NCBI GenBank assembly: GCA_009774395.1
Contig: VSNQ01000098.1
Span: 1-18,890, forward strand
Origin: Lachnospiraceae bacterium
GTDB taxonomy: Bacteria; Bacillota; Clostridia; Lachnospirales; Lachnospiraceae
DNA length: 18,890 nt
Reading direction: 5' to 3'
Position numbers and translations under genes: made by a program. The notes under the pieces are model-generated. The model was not told the origin of the DNA, made no database searches, and saw only the letters and a list, made by a program, of their open reading frames with translations. This document shows, one piece after another, positions 1 through 7,945 of the stretch. Positions within the stretch are counted from its first letter, which is position 1, and each line of letters begins with the position of its first letter.

Positions 1-213
1 GCCTTATATTACTTTATAGTTATGTCAATAAAAAAAAATATATCTTTATGACCTAATCTCAAAGGAAGATATATAACACTAAAAAAGCAATGGTTTCCTA
101 CCATCGAATGATTATAGCCATAATGAAATTAAGAAGGATTACCAGGGACTATTTCTCACAATTACTTACGCAACGCTGTCTATGCATATACAATTAAAAC
201 ATCGTCTGAACGG
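1..213. other. gene-free AT-rich edge, possible recombinase remnant
   Basis: No intact gene is visible. On the minus strand, one frame is open from about 128 down to 12 and contains the peptide YLPLRLGHKDI. This resembles the LGHxxI box near the C-terminus of tyrosine recombinases, but the upstream frame carries stops and no clear R-H-x-x-R context or catalytic tyrosine follows. It could be the decayed end of an integrase or chance. No clear terminator for the cassette above it was found. Confidence 0.25.
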
Positions 214-1194
214 TTATATTTTATCAACTAACTCGCTCATATTTTTATATGTAATTTGATTTTTTTTAAAATAATCTTGTAATAACTGACCTATACCTTT
301 AGGAAAATATAAATCTGTTATTATTTGAAATCCTGTTTCTGCATTAAATTTAACAGTCACAATATCTTGAGTGTTCTTTTTACTAATACTATATATTGTC
401 ATTGTTCCAGCTGCTTTTACACCTTGTGGAGTAAATCTGCCAAATACGATTCTAAATAATCCTAAATTTTGAAAAAGTTTCAGCACTTTTTTATTTTTAA
501 TAGAAAGTTCACTCAATGTACTAAATTTTTTCCCATCTGCCTGTACATGATTATGATGTTCACCTATTTCTGCTGATACAATATCAACAATCGTAATTTC
601 TTTTTTTCTCTTTTTTTCTTTTAAAAATTCTATTACTTTTTCTTTATCAGATATAAACTCATCAATTCCTGAAAACATGCACTGTTTTATATAATTATAA
701 TCAAAACAGCTACATTGAATCTGAAAATGATCACCTATTTGTCTTCCATCCTTTTTAATTCCAGTTAATATCCTGTCATCAATGTCTTCATGCTTTGAAT
801 AGCATGGAATCAATAGCATACAAAACATTTCATAATAGCTATCATCTTCTGCGATCCCATTTTCATCAATAATTTTAAATTCCTGTTCTCCGCTACATTC
901 ATCAATATCTATACTCTCTATTGATTCCAACAATGCATGGTTAAAAGATTTATTAATTTGTAAAATAGTGTTTTTTAAATCGGAATCTGTAATTGCCTGA
1001 ATATTTATTGGAAAAGGCTGTATTGTTCTTTGGCATATTCTTTTGAGCATACCTTTGTAAATAGCAATACGCAGCTTTTCATCATCATCTGATTTATTAC
1101 AAAGCTTTAGCATTTTCATAAAAAAAGAAATATTATTTTTGATTTCCTGTGCATCAGACAGTTCAAACATATATGGATCTATCAATACACTCAT
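214..1194 (-). CDS. uncharacterised protein, third gene of Panacea/ATPase cassette
   Basis: A 326-aa protein that I do not recognise as any named family. It has no signal peptide or membrane segment. Two acidic stretches lie near residues 92-119 (rich in D and E) and a basic patch (KEKKRKKE) near residue 195. A cluster of cysteines (QCSCFDYNYIKQC) and an EHHNHV stretch are the most distinctive local features, but neither matches a nuclease motif I can name. Its ATG overlaps the stop of the upstream ATPase gene as TAATG, and AAGGGA sits about 5 nt before the start, so translation is almost certainly coupled and the two proteins probably work together. By analogy with two-gene ATPase defence modules it could be the effector, or a specificity or structural partner. 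Base composition is very AT-rich, as in its two neighbours. The coding call is strong; the role is inference. Confidence 0.85.
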   Translation of the reverse strand: MSVLIDPYMFELSDAQEIKNNISFFMKMLKLCNKSDDDEKLRIAIYKGMLKRICQRTIQPFPINIQAITDSDLKNTILQINKSFNHALLESIESIDIDECSGEQEFKIIDENGIAEDDSYYEMFCMLLIPCYSKHEDIDDRILTGIKKDGRQIGDHFQIQCSCFDYNYIKQCMFSGIDEFISDKEKVIEFLKEKKRKKEITIVDIVSAEIGEHHNHVQADGKKFSTLSELSIKNKKVLKLFQNLGLFRIVFGRFTPQGVKAAGTMTIYSISKKNTQDIVTVKFNAETGFQIITDLYFPKGIGQLLQDYFKKNQITYKNMSELVDKI

Positions 1195-2960
1195 TATAGT
1201 CCCTTTCTTTCTAATGCTGCTTCTAAAATTGAATCTAATAATTCCTGTGTTTCATCCCTAAAATCTTCAGGATACTCAATATTTCCCAAACCAGAAATAT
1301 TGGTAGTCCAAACTTTTGTTCTTCCAGTGTTATGGAAAAAATTAATTGCAGCAGATTCTTTAGAATAATTATTTTTTACAATATGATATCTTAGACGTAG
1401 CAAAAAATATTCACTATGTGTTTCAAGTATTATTTTTCTACCTTGCTTACAAAATTCAACAAACATATCTGCCAGACGGCTTTGTGAATATGGATGCAAA
1501 TGCAATTCTGGTTGTTCAAAAATCAATATTTCATGTGGTTCAGATAATAACACAGATATTAAAACCGGTAAGACCTGACTAGTACCTATTCCTACATTCA
1601 TGATATCAGATTTTATATGATCCATATTTTCAATTGAAACGCTGAAACCAAAAGAATTTTTCCTATCAACATCCACAGCACTTGCAACATTCAAATGAAT
1701 CATCCATTCAGCCAAAGCATCTGACAATGTACACTTTTCTTTTCCACTCGGTAAAATATATATTTTCTCTTTTTTATTCTCATGCAACAAAACTGAAGCG
1801 AAATATGATCCTGTAGGCCCAACATATTTAGGAACAGTTTCAAATCCAATATTATATAAGCCTTTCGGAGTTTCTCTAATAGGCCCAACAAAGAAAATTT
1901 TAGAAATAATATCTTTATAAAAAATATTATAAAAATCCAACGCATATTTTAGTTGTGTTAAATTATTTCTTTTCTCATCATCTCTGTCTAACAGCCAAAA
2001 TGGATTTCCTTTCAAATGATAAGATCCTTGTAATTGTGAAGTAGCAGGAATTGAACACTTATAATTCGATATATATGACTCATATACTGTAAGAATATTC
2101 ACCAGTTGTTCTAAGGAATTCAAATTAGCAAATGATAATTCCAAAATCCTGATACGTAAATCTTTTGGGATTATCCGGTTAGCACTGCCATACATCGGCA
2201 ATTCTAAATTAACAAATTCGTCAATAAGCTTTTCTACTCGTAAAGCTAGATTATATGTATCTTCTGTCAAAGAAATTTTATCTATTTCTTTCTCTTGAAG
2301 TCTATCCAATAACCGAATGTAAAATTCTCTTATTGCATTTATTCCAACCGGTTCATCCATTGCAACTGTTGTGGTTTTCTGCGATATCAATGTCTGTGAC
2401 AAAACATTTATCAGTTCAGAAGCTTTGCTATTCAACTTTGTATCATAATGAACTACATAATTCGACAATAGCAGATTATGAATATTAACACTAAACACTA
2501 TGCGTTCATCATTTATATATAAATCAAATAATCCCTTGCTGACTCTTTTTAATGACAAATGCATATTTTCAAAATATACATCTATATAATTCAGAATTGC
2601 AGAGGCACTATCTACATCCCGTTTAAAGTTCCAGCAAATTTTAAAATTATCTTCATCTAACATATTTTCAGATTTTTCAGTTTGTTTAAGTGTTACTGCA
2701 AGTGAAAAAGAACCTGTTACAGAGTCAGATATCACATCATCATAATCTCCTAGAGCAACATATTTGCCTGATAATAACAACTCTTCATCAGGACTATTGC
2801 ACTCCATTGTTTGTTTAAGCATTAATAATGCTTGTAAAGCTGTACTTTTCCCACTACTATTTGCTCCAAGCAATACTGATAAATCTGAAAATTGAATATA
2901 TTGTTTATTGGCATATGATTTAAAATTTTCCAGTTCTATCCCTTTTAAGACAATTCCCAT
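1194..2960 (-). CDS. AAA/ABC-type ATPase, DUF3696-like (OLD/RecF-related)
   Basis: A 588-aa protein whose N-terminus (GIELENFKSY, then Walker A GANSSGKST at residues 32-40) is typical of SMC/RecF/OLD-type ATPases. A long insert of about 400 residues separates it from the second half of the nucleotide site: signature-like GIGTSQVLPVL, Walker B ILIFEQPELHLHP (478-490) and the switch region ILETHSEYFLLRLR. The C-terminal segment with GLGNIEYPEDF resembles the DUF3696 tail. There is no TOPRIM nuclease domain, so it is not a full-length OLD nuclease. Relatives serve as sensor or motor subunits in defence modules such as PARIS (AriA) and Septu (PtuA), which need a separate effector. Here the coupled downstream 326-aa protein and upstream Panacea protein are the obvious partners. 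AGGAG lies 5 nt before the ATG, 25 nt after the Panacea stop. ATPase call strong, defence role inferred. Confidence 0.92.
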   Translation of the reverse strand: MGIVLKGIELENFKSYANKQYIQFSDLSVLLGANSSGKSTALQALLMLKQTMECNSPDEELLLSGKYVALGDYDDVISDSVTGSFSLAVTLKQTEKSENMLDEDNFKICWNFKRDVDSASAILNYIDVYFENMHLSLKRVSKGLFDLYINDERIVFSVNIHNLLLSNYVVHYDTKLNSKASELINVLSQTLISQKTTTVAMDEPVGINAIREFYIRLLDRLQEKEIDKISLTEDTYNLALRVEKLIDEFVNLELPMYGSANRIIPKDLRIRILELSFANLNSLEQLVNILTVYESYISNYKCSIPATSQLQGSYHLKGNPFWLLDRDDEKRNNLTQLKYALDFYNIFYKDIISKIFFVGPIRETPKGLYNIGFETVPKYVGPTGSYFASVLLHENKKEKIYILPSGKEKCTLSDALAEWMIHLNVASAVDVDRKNSFGFSVSIENMDHIKSDIMNVGIGTSQVLPVLISVLLSEPHEILIFEQPELHLHPYSQSRLADMFVEFCKQGRKIILETHSEYFLLRLRYHIVKNNYSKESAAINFFHNTGRTKVWTTNISGLGNIEYPEDFRDETQELLDSILEAALERKGL

Positions 2961-2985
2961 TATTTCTCCTTTAATAAAATTACAC

Positions 2986-3417
2986 CTAAAAATAAGTTGA
3001 CTGAAAATATTTTTTAATACTATTATTTGTTATTTTTGTTCCTTGAGAATAAGCATCACGCCAAGGTTTTTGTTGATGTGTTAATTCGACTAAGTCATAT
3101 GCAGTCTTCTTCCCATATTCATCCCAAATGGCGGTTAAAGTTTCGGTCACCTCAAAATCTCTTAGAAAGCCTATACCTTCTCTTTCCGGAATTTCTGAAC
3201 GTCCATATCTTTTAAATTCTTCATACACTTTTTCGTTCACCGGTCCATACTGCCATGCCTCGAATTCATCTGGAAACGCAGCATGATTATCCCATACATA
3301 ACTCCATCCTTGAGCTAAGTATAAAATTTTTTGCAATTTAAGTGGTGTTAACGAATATTGCTTTCTTCCATATGACAAAAATACGAAATAACGTGCAGCA
3401 TCTAATATATCAACCAT
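2986..3417 (-). CDS. Panacea-domain (SocA-like, DUF4065-type) protein
   Basis: A 143-aa single-domain protein with the characteristic Panacea/DUF4065 layout: an N-terminal helix, LTPLKLQKILYLAQGWS near residue 23, EAWQYGPVNEKVYEEF near residue 53, and a C-terminal LTHQQKPWRDAY. Panacea proteins are known as hyper-promiscuous antitoxins paired with many toxin folds, and SocA acts as a ClpXP adaptor. The gene is first in a three-gene cassette, with AGGAGG 7 nt upstream of the ATG. Its partner is not a small toxin but an ATPase followed by an unknown protein. It may neutralise the ATPase/effector pair in uninfected cells, or repress the cassette through the repeats just upstream. Family assignment is confident; the role in this arrangement is inference. 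Confidence 0.9.
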   Translation of the reverse strand: MVDILDAARYFVFLSYGRKQYSLTPLKLQKILYLAQGWSYVWDNHAAFPDEFEAWQYGPVNEKVYEEFKRYGRSEIPEREGIGFLRDFEVTETLTAIWDEYGKKTAYDLVELTHQQKPWRDAYSQGTKITNNSIKKYFQSTYF

Positions 3418-3865
3418 ATAATTTCCTCCTTATTTATTATATGCATAAAGTCAGAATGTGCATCTTAACAATCAATGTATTATAAATATTTCAACAAACT
3501 TGTTATGCATTTTTCTCAAGTATAATATATCAATTTTCTTCTTCATTATACATTTCCAGCAGCTTATGTTTTATTTTTCACATTCTTTTCTTACACATTT
3601 TCTCCTTTGCATAACACAAATCCGCTAAATCAAGTCTGATTTACATAATTATTTAATAAATATAATCACAGAGATATGATTATTTTCAAATCTTATAATA
3701 ATCATATTATATCAGAACATATATTTGTTTTCAACACAATATTTATTAAATGGTGACAAAAATTCGTTCATAAAAGCGATACAAAACTTAAAGATATTTT
3801 GCATTTAGTGTGTAATTCATACTAATTTTATTATTTGCTTCTCTATGGATTCTACCCTACCCAAT
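3418..3865. repeat. 448-bp gene-free AT-rich stretch with nested inverted repeats
   Basis: No ORF with coding character was found. It holds the candidate cassette promoter at its left end and two nested perfect dyads: an outer 13-bp pair, ATTTAATAAATAT (3651-3663) with its inverse (3739-3751), and an inner 11-bp pair, ATATGATTATT (3674-3684) with its inverse (3697-3707). Neither is GC-rich or followed by a convincing T-run, so they are not standard terminators. No terminator for proB, which ends at 3866, could be identified. The stretch separates the AT-rich cassette from the core-like genes and may mark an insertion boundary. Confidence 0.5.
3436..3510 (-). promoter_or_regulatory. candidate promoter/operator of the Panacea cassette
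   Basis: On the minus strand a perfect TATAAT lies at 3484-3479, giving a leader of roughly 55 nt before the Panacea ATG; the region about 17 nt upstream is a poor -35. An operator-like 12-bp dyad (aacaa-ac-ttgtt, 3493-3504) lies next to it. ATGCATAA (3441-3448) and its inverted copy TTATGCAT (3503-3510) bracket the -10 box, and a third related copy, TGCATAACA, lies at 3608-3616. The layout would suit autoregulation, but the region is so AT-rich that a -10 match alone is weak. Confidence 0.35.
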
Positions 3866-4720
3866 TTACTTATGCAGCTGATCCAAAAATGCTGCGAAAT
3901 CAAAGGTTTCATTTTTATTTGCTTTAAAAATCGTACCGTAATTTCTTCCTTCCATAATGCGGTGGATAATCCGCACATCTTTTCCGCTTGCAATTACCAT
4001 ATCTGCGCCGGAATATGTAGCGATTTTGGCAGCGATCATTTTTGTTTCCATGCCGCCTGTACCGACGCTGCTTCCAGTGGAGGCTTTTCCCATCTGCATC
4101 AATTCATCTGTAAGGCAGTCCACACGTTCAATAAATTGCGCATCTTTGTTTTGTCTGGGATCATCGGTATACAAACCGTTGATATCCGACAGCAATATTA
4201 ACAAATCGGCGTTTGTCAGCGCAGTAACGATCGCAGAAAGGGTATCATTTTCCCCTACTACCTTATCCAATTCAAAGGTTGAAATGGTATCATTTTCATT
4301 TACTACGGGAATTACTCCCATACTTAACAATTCATTAAAGGTATTTTGCGCATTAAACCGATTGACATTGTCTACGATTGTATTACGTGTCATCAAAATC
4401 TGCGCAGCATAATGATTATACTCCGAAAATATTTTCTGATATGTTGTCATTAATCTTGCCTGTCCAATTGCCGCACACGCTTGCTTCTGCGAAACTGTTT
4501 TTGTTTCCTTTAAACCAATGGCCTTTCTGCCACAGGAAATAGAACCAGAAGTTACCAATATTACATCTTTCCCTTGATTTTGCAGATTGCATAGTTCACG
4601 CACCAATATATCAATTTTGATATAATCCAATTCCCCCGTTTCTGGATGCTGTAAAGATGACGAGCCAATCTTTACCACTACTCTTTTTTTGTTCTTTAAA
4701 TTTGCTCTTAGTTCTTCCAT
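3866..4720 (-). CDS. proB: glutamate 5-kinase, short form without PUA domain
   Basis: Phosphorylates glutamate at the gamma-carboxyl in the first step of proline synthesis, in the cytoplasm. The amino-acid kinase fold is recognisable: VVVKIGSSS (14-22) at the phosphate-binding lysine, VTSGSISCGRKAIGL (56-70), NENDTIS (141-147), ENDTLSA (157-163) and LLSDINGLYTDDPR (176-189). At 284 residues it lacks the C-terminal PUA domain of the ~367-residue E. coli enzyme; many clostridial ProB proteins are similarly short, and the C-terminus looks complete. AGGAG lies shortly before the ATG. proA is not in the window, so the next pathway step must be encoded elsewhere. A 97-nt gap with a small hairpin separates it from the upstream oxidoreductase gene, so it may have its own promoter. 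Confidence 0.93.
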   Translation of the reverse strand: MEELRANLKNKKRVVVKIGSSSLQHPETGELDYIKIDILVRELCNLQNQGKDVILVTSGSISCGRKAIGLKETKTVSQKQACAAIGQARLMTTYQKIFSEYNHYAAQILMTRNTIVDNVNRFNAQNTFNELLSMGVIPVVNENDTISTFELDKVVGENDTLSAIVTALTNADLLILLSDINGLYTDDPRQNKDAQFIERVDCLTDELMQMGKASTGSSVGTGGMETKMIAAKIATYSGADMVIASGKDVRIIHRIMEGRNYGTIFKANKNETFDFAAFLDQLHK

Positions 4721-4750
4721 ATTAACTCCTATCTTTCTTTTGATAATTAA

Positions 4751-4773
4751 ATCTGTAACCGCTTACTACAGAT
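4751..4773 (-). terminator. small hairpin between the COG2509 gene and proB
   Basis: A 7-bp perfect inverted repeat, ATCTGTA / TACAGAT, with a 9-nt loop. On the minus strand it is followed by TTTAATTA, a poor U-tract. It may be a weak terminator of the upstream oxidoreductase gene or a leader structure of proB. Confidence 0.3.
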
Positions 4774-4817
4774 ATTAGGTCATACAAATTCATTTTGTTG
4801 TGGCTGATTGCCATATT

Positions 4818-6527
4818 TTACCTGCACAATGGCTGATATTTTGCAGCAATTTTCTCCGCAGCCAAGATGCCATCCATTGCTGCAGATGTAATACCTCCAG
4901 CATAACCTGCACCCTCTCCGCATGGATACAAACCTACGAAAGCTGGACTTTGCATTGTTTCATCACGGCAGATGCGCACTGGCGAGGAGGTGCGGCTTTC
5001 AATTCCTGACAATATGGTATACGATCCGGCAAAACCCGGAATCGTTTTGTCAAATTGTTTCATGGCTTCGATAAATGCTTTTTCGCATTCTTCTGGCAAT
5101 AAGCCCCGTAAGTTGGTAAAAATATATTCGCCTTTAATACAGGGACTTATCTTATGTACTACAAAATGCATATCCTTGTCAAGATTCTTTTTTAAACGAT
5201 GATTCAAATCAACTTTTGACGCTTGATTTTTTATATAATCGCCATAATATTGTACAGGAACACGTCCATTTCCTAGTGCAAAAGCTTTTTCTTCCAATGT
5301 CTTTTGAAATGCCACGCCTGCAAGTGGATCGCTGCTTGGATAATCGTCTGGCGTCACTTGAACAATAATTGCGCTGTTGGCATTTGTACCCGAACGGTCA
5401 GAATAACTCATACCATTAACTGCCAACCTGCCCGCCTCACTAGAAGCATTCACCACATACCCGCCTGGGCACATACAAAAGGAATATACGCCTCTCCCTG
5501 TGCTGGTCTGCGCAGTCAGCTTATATGGTGCTGCTGGGAGAAAATTTCCATATTTTTTTCCATACATGCATTCGTTTATCAACTGCTGCGGATGCTCTAC
5601 CCGCATTCCTACGGCGAACGCTTTTGCTTCCATTGGAACTGCTAACTTGTTTAAATATGTAAAAGTATCTCTGGCACTGTGACCAATTGCCAGAATTACC
5701 TGGTTTGTCTTGATTACTTCTTTGTGATTGAGAACCACGCCGCTAACTGCTCCCGCTGTAACTTCGAGCGCAGTCATTTTTGTACCAAAATGCACAGTTC
5801 CGCCGTGATTTAAGATAAATTCCCGCATATTTTTCACAACGGTTTTTAAAATATCTGTGCCAATATGCGGTTTGCTTTCAAATAAGATTTCCTTTGGTGC
5901 ACCACACTCTGCAAAAATACGCAGAACTTCCTTATTTCTGCCATTTTTGTCTTTTACAAGCGTATTTAATTTTCCATCAGAAAAAGTTCCTGCACCGCCC
6001 TCGCCAAACTGTACATTGGAATCTGGATGTAGCACGCCATCATTCCAAAAAGACTCCACATCTTTTGTTCGAGTGTCCACATCATAACCGCGCTCGCATA
6101 GAATTGGCTGATATCCGTATTTTGCAAGCATATATCCGGCAAACAATCCTGCTGGGCCCATGCCGATAATCACAGGAGGATTCCTTAATGTCTTATTCCC
6201 CAATACAGAAAAACAATAATTATTATCTTTTTGCGATTGTGATATAAATACTACATTATTGTCTTTGCAACGCTTTACGATCTGTTCCTCGTACTTGTTG
6301 TCTTGCAGAGATATCCCCAATGTGTATACTTGAAAAAGCAGCGGCTTTTTCCTTGCGTCTATGGAATGTTTGCGTATTGTAATATCTTGAATTTTGCTCT
6401 CTTGAATCCCTAAGATTTTGGCTGCTTTTTTGCGTAGAATCTCCGGGGAATCTAATCTTATTTTAGCGTTTTTTTCTGCCCCGCACGGCATTTGTAATGC
6501 AATTTTTAATTGATTTATAGTAATCAT
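4818..6527 (-). CDS. FAD-dependent oxidoreductase, COG2509 family
   Basis: A large flavoprotein of the uncharacterised FAD-dependent dehydrogenase family (COG2509 type). The first ~115 residues form the family's N-terminal domain. The dinucleotide-binding VIIGMGPAGLFAGYML then starts at about residue 119, followed by FGEGGAGTFSDGKL and ending with a FAD-closing GLYPCGEGAGYAGG region. Substrate and redox partner are unknown for the family. An ATG five codons further upstream (6542) is in frame, but AGGAG at 6538-6534 lies inside that extension and 6 nt before the ATG at 6527, so the downstream ATG (MITINQ) is the better start, giving 569 residues. It follows the BaiN-like gene with a 31-nt gap and is probably cotranscribed. 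Adjacency of two unrelated flavoproteins does not reveal a pathway. Confidence 0.92.
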   Translation of the reverse strand: MITINQLKIALQMPCGAEKNAKIRLDSPEILRKKAAKILGIQESKIQDITIRKHSIDARKKPLLFQVYTLGISLQDNKYEEQIVKRCKDNNVVFISQSQKDNNYCFSVLGNKTLRNPPVIIGMGPAGLFAGYMLAKYGYQPILCERGYDVDTRTKDVESFWNDGVLHPDSNVQFGEGGAGTFSDGKLNTLVKDKNGRNKEVLRIFAECGAPKEILFESKPHIGTDILKTVVKNMREFILNHGGTVHFGTKMTALEVTAGAVSGVVLNHKEVIKTNQVILAIGHSARDTFTYLNKLAVPMEAKAFAVGMRVEHPQQLINECMYGKKYGNFLPAAPYKLTAQTSTGRGVYSFCMCPGGYVVNASSEAGRLAVNGMSYSDRSGTNANSAIIVQVTPDDYPSSDPLAGVAFQKTLEEKAFALGNGRVPVQYYGDYIKNQASKVDLNHRLKKNLDKDMHFVVHKISPCIKGEYIFTNLRGLLPEECEKAFIEAMKQFDKTIPGFAGSYTILSGIESRTSSPVRICRDETMQSPAFVGLYPCGEGAGYAGGITSAAMDGILAAEKIAAKYQPLCR

Positions 6528-6558
6528 TATTTGCTCCTGCATAATTCGTCCATTTGTA

Positions 6559-7902
6559 CTACCTTGCTTCTTGTTTTAAAACTTGCTGCGCAGCGGCAAT
6601 GCCTGCTATTGCACCCGTTGTCCATGCCCACTGCAGGTTATAACCTCCACAAATGCCATCGCAGTCTAATAATTCTCCAGCAAAGTACACTACAGGAGTT
6701 TTCTGTGACTGAAAATTTTCTGTAACTTCCCAGAGTGGAACACCACCGCTACAAACTTGTGCATTCTCAAAAGGATTTGTGGCTTTTACAATAACTGTAA
6801 AATTGTTTAACAGAGCCAAACATGCTGCAATTTTTTCTCTGCCTGCTTCCGAAATACGTTCTTGTGGGCGTATTTTCTGTATGCGGCATATAAGGGAAGC
6901 AACTTTTTTATGTACAAGACCGCCTAAAAATTCTTCTATCGTTTTATAGCCAAGCTGTTGTTCCTTATTTGTAATATCCAGCATTTCTCTTTCATTCATA
7001 TAAGGAATAAAATTAATTTGTACACGACACTTCTTTTTTTCATGAATTGCGCGAGCCGCTATACGGCTAAATTGAAATACCGGAATACCAGAAATACCAT
7101 AATCTGTAAGCTGTAATTCTCCCTCCTCATAGAATGCTTTCTTATTTTCTACATATAATGTAAGACCTGCTTGCGCCCTGACACCTGCAATTGATTTAAA
7201 ATAATCTCCTTCGCATCGTAGCTGCACCAATGCTGGAAGTGGCGTAATAATAGAATGTCCTAGTTTTTTTGCCAAATGATACCCTGTGCCGTCGGAGCCT
7301 GTAGCCGGAGCCGCATTGCCGCCTGCTGCCAGAATTACACAGCCGAATGCCATTCTCTTTTTGGTGTTATCTTGCATATACTGTACTGTTCCGCCTTGTC
7401 TGTCAGCGGTAATATCCACAACCTCGCAGCCGGTTTTCACTGTAACTCCAAGATACGCACAGGCGCTGCGGAGCACATCCAGTACCGCCGAAGCCTGTTC
7501 CGATACAGGATATATGCCGCCGCCGTTTTTTTCTTTTGTATACAGTCCTAATTGTTGAAAAAATTCCCTTGTATCTGTCGCACCAAAACGTTCTAATGCC
7601 TTATAAATTTTTTCCAGCGATTTTTTGTTCGATTTTTCGCTCGACTTTTTCATGGATTCTTCATTTGATTGCTTGTTCGGCTTTTCAATCATTTTTTCGC
7701 TGCTACTGTAATATTTTCCATGTATATCACTAATATTTGTAAGATTGCACTTCCCGTTTCCAGTCATTAATATTTTTTTGCCGACCCTGTCCTTATGCTC
7801 CAGAATTGTCACTGCCACACCTGCTTGAGAAGCCTGAATTGCCGCCATAAGGCCTGACGCGCCGCCGCCGATAATTACAATTCTGTCTGCCGTTTCTGCC
7901 AT
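6559..7902 (-). CDS. BaiN/HI0933-family flavoprotein (aminoacetone oxidase-like)
   Basis: A 447-aa flavoprotein of the HI0933/BaiN/YhiN family. Residues 7-35 hold the FAD-binding Rossmann motif (IVIIGGGASGLMAA), followed by the family signature GKKILMTGNGKCNLTN (41-56), GGIYPVSEQAS in the middle and a C-terminal GELLDCDGICGGYNLQWAW that closes over FAD. Members have been annotated as aminoacetone oxidases or as flavin reductases of bile-acid metabolism (BaiN), but the physiological substrate here cannot be read from sequence. Between the NLTN motif and the conserved LERFG segment is an unusual Lys/Ser/Glu/Asn-rich low-complexity insert (about residues 66-98). GGAGG lies 9 nt before the ATG. 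The gene follows the BofC-like gene after 43 nt, consistent with one transcript. Confidence 0.92.
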   Translation of the reverse strand: MAETADRIVIIGGGASGLMAAIQASQAGVAVTILEHKDRVGKKILMTGNGKCNLTNISDIHGKYYSSSEKMIEKPNKQSNEESMKKSSEKSNKKSLEKIYKALERFGATDTREFFQQLGLYTKEKNGGGIYPVSEQASAVLDVLRSACAYLGVTVKTGCEVVDITADRQGGTVQYMQDNTKKRMAFGCVILAAGGNAAPATGSDGTGYHLAKKLGHSIITPLPALVQLRCEGDYFKSIAGVRAQAGLTLYVENKKAFYEEGELQLTDYGISGIPVFQFSRIAARAIHEKKKCRVQINFIPYMNEREMLDITNKEQQLGYKTIEEFLGGLVHKKVASLICRIQKIRPQERISEAGREKIAACLALLNNFTVIVKATNPFENAQVCSGGVPLWEVTENFQSQKTPVVYFAGELLDCDGICGGYNLQWAWTTGAIAGIAAAQQVLKQEAR

Positions 7903-7945
7903 TTTAAAGCCTCCATTCAGTGATTTGCCTTTTCCATTTTTGCTC

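Noticed and set aside
214..1194. EHHNHV stretch as an HNH nuclease (PtuB-like, Septu)
   Set aside because: The spacing and surrounding residues of an HNH beta-beta-alpha-metal fold are absent; only the letters resemble it.
1194..2960. Full OLD-family nuclease
   Set aside because: No TOPRIM domain follows the Walker B region; only about 100 residues remain, with a DUF3696-like tail.
3674..3707. 11-bp dyad as a terminator for proB
   Set aside because: It is more than 150 nt past the stop, AT-only in character and lacks a T-run on the minus strand.
3866..4720. ProB truncated by insertion of the AT-rich cassette
   Set aside because: The C-terminus ends naturally after the kinase domain, and PUA-less ProB proteins of this length are common in clostridia.
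6528..6542. ATG at 6542 as start of the COG2509 gene
   Set aside because: The AGGAG ribosome site lies inside this extension and is correctly spaced for the ATG at 6527.
3845..7733. Plus-strand open frames opposite proB and the flavoprotein genes
   Set aside because: They lie antisense to well-supported genes, show no family features and lack ribosome sites; they are shadows.
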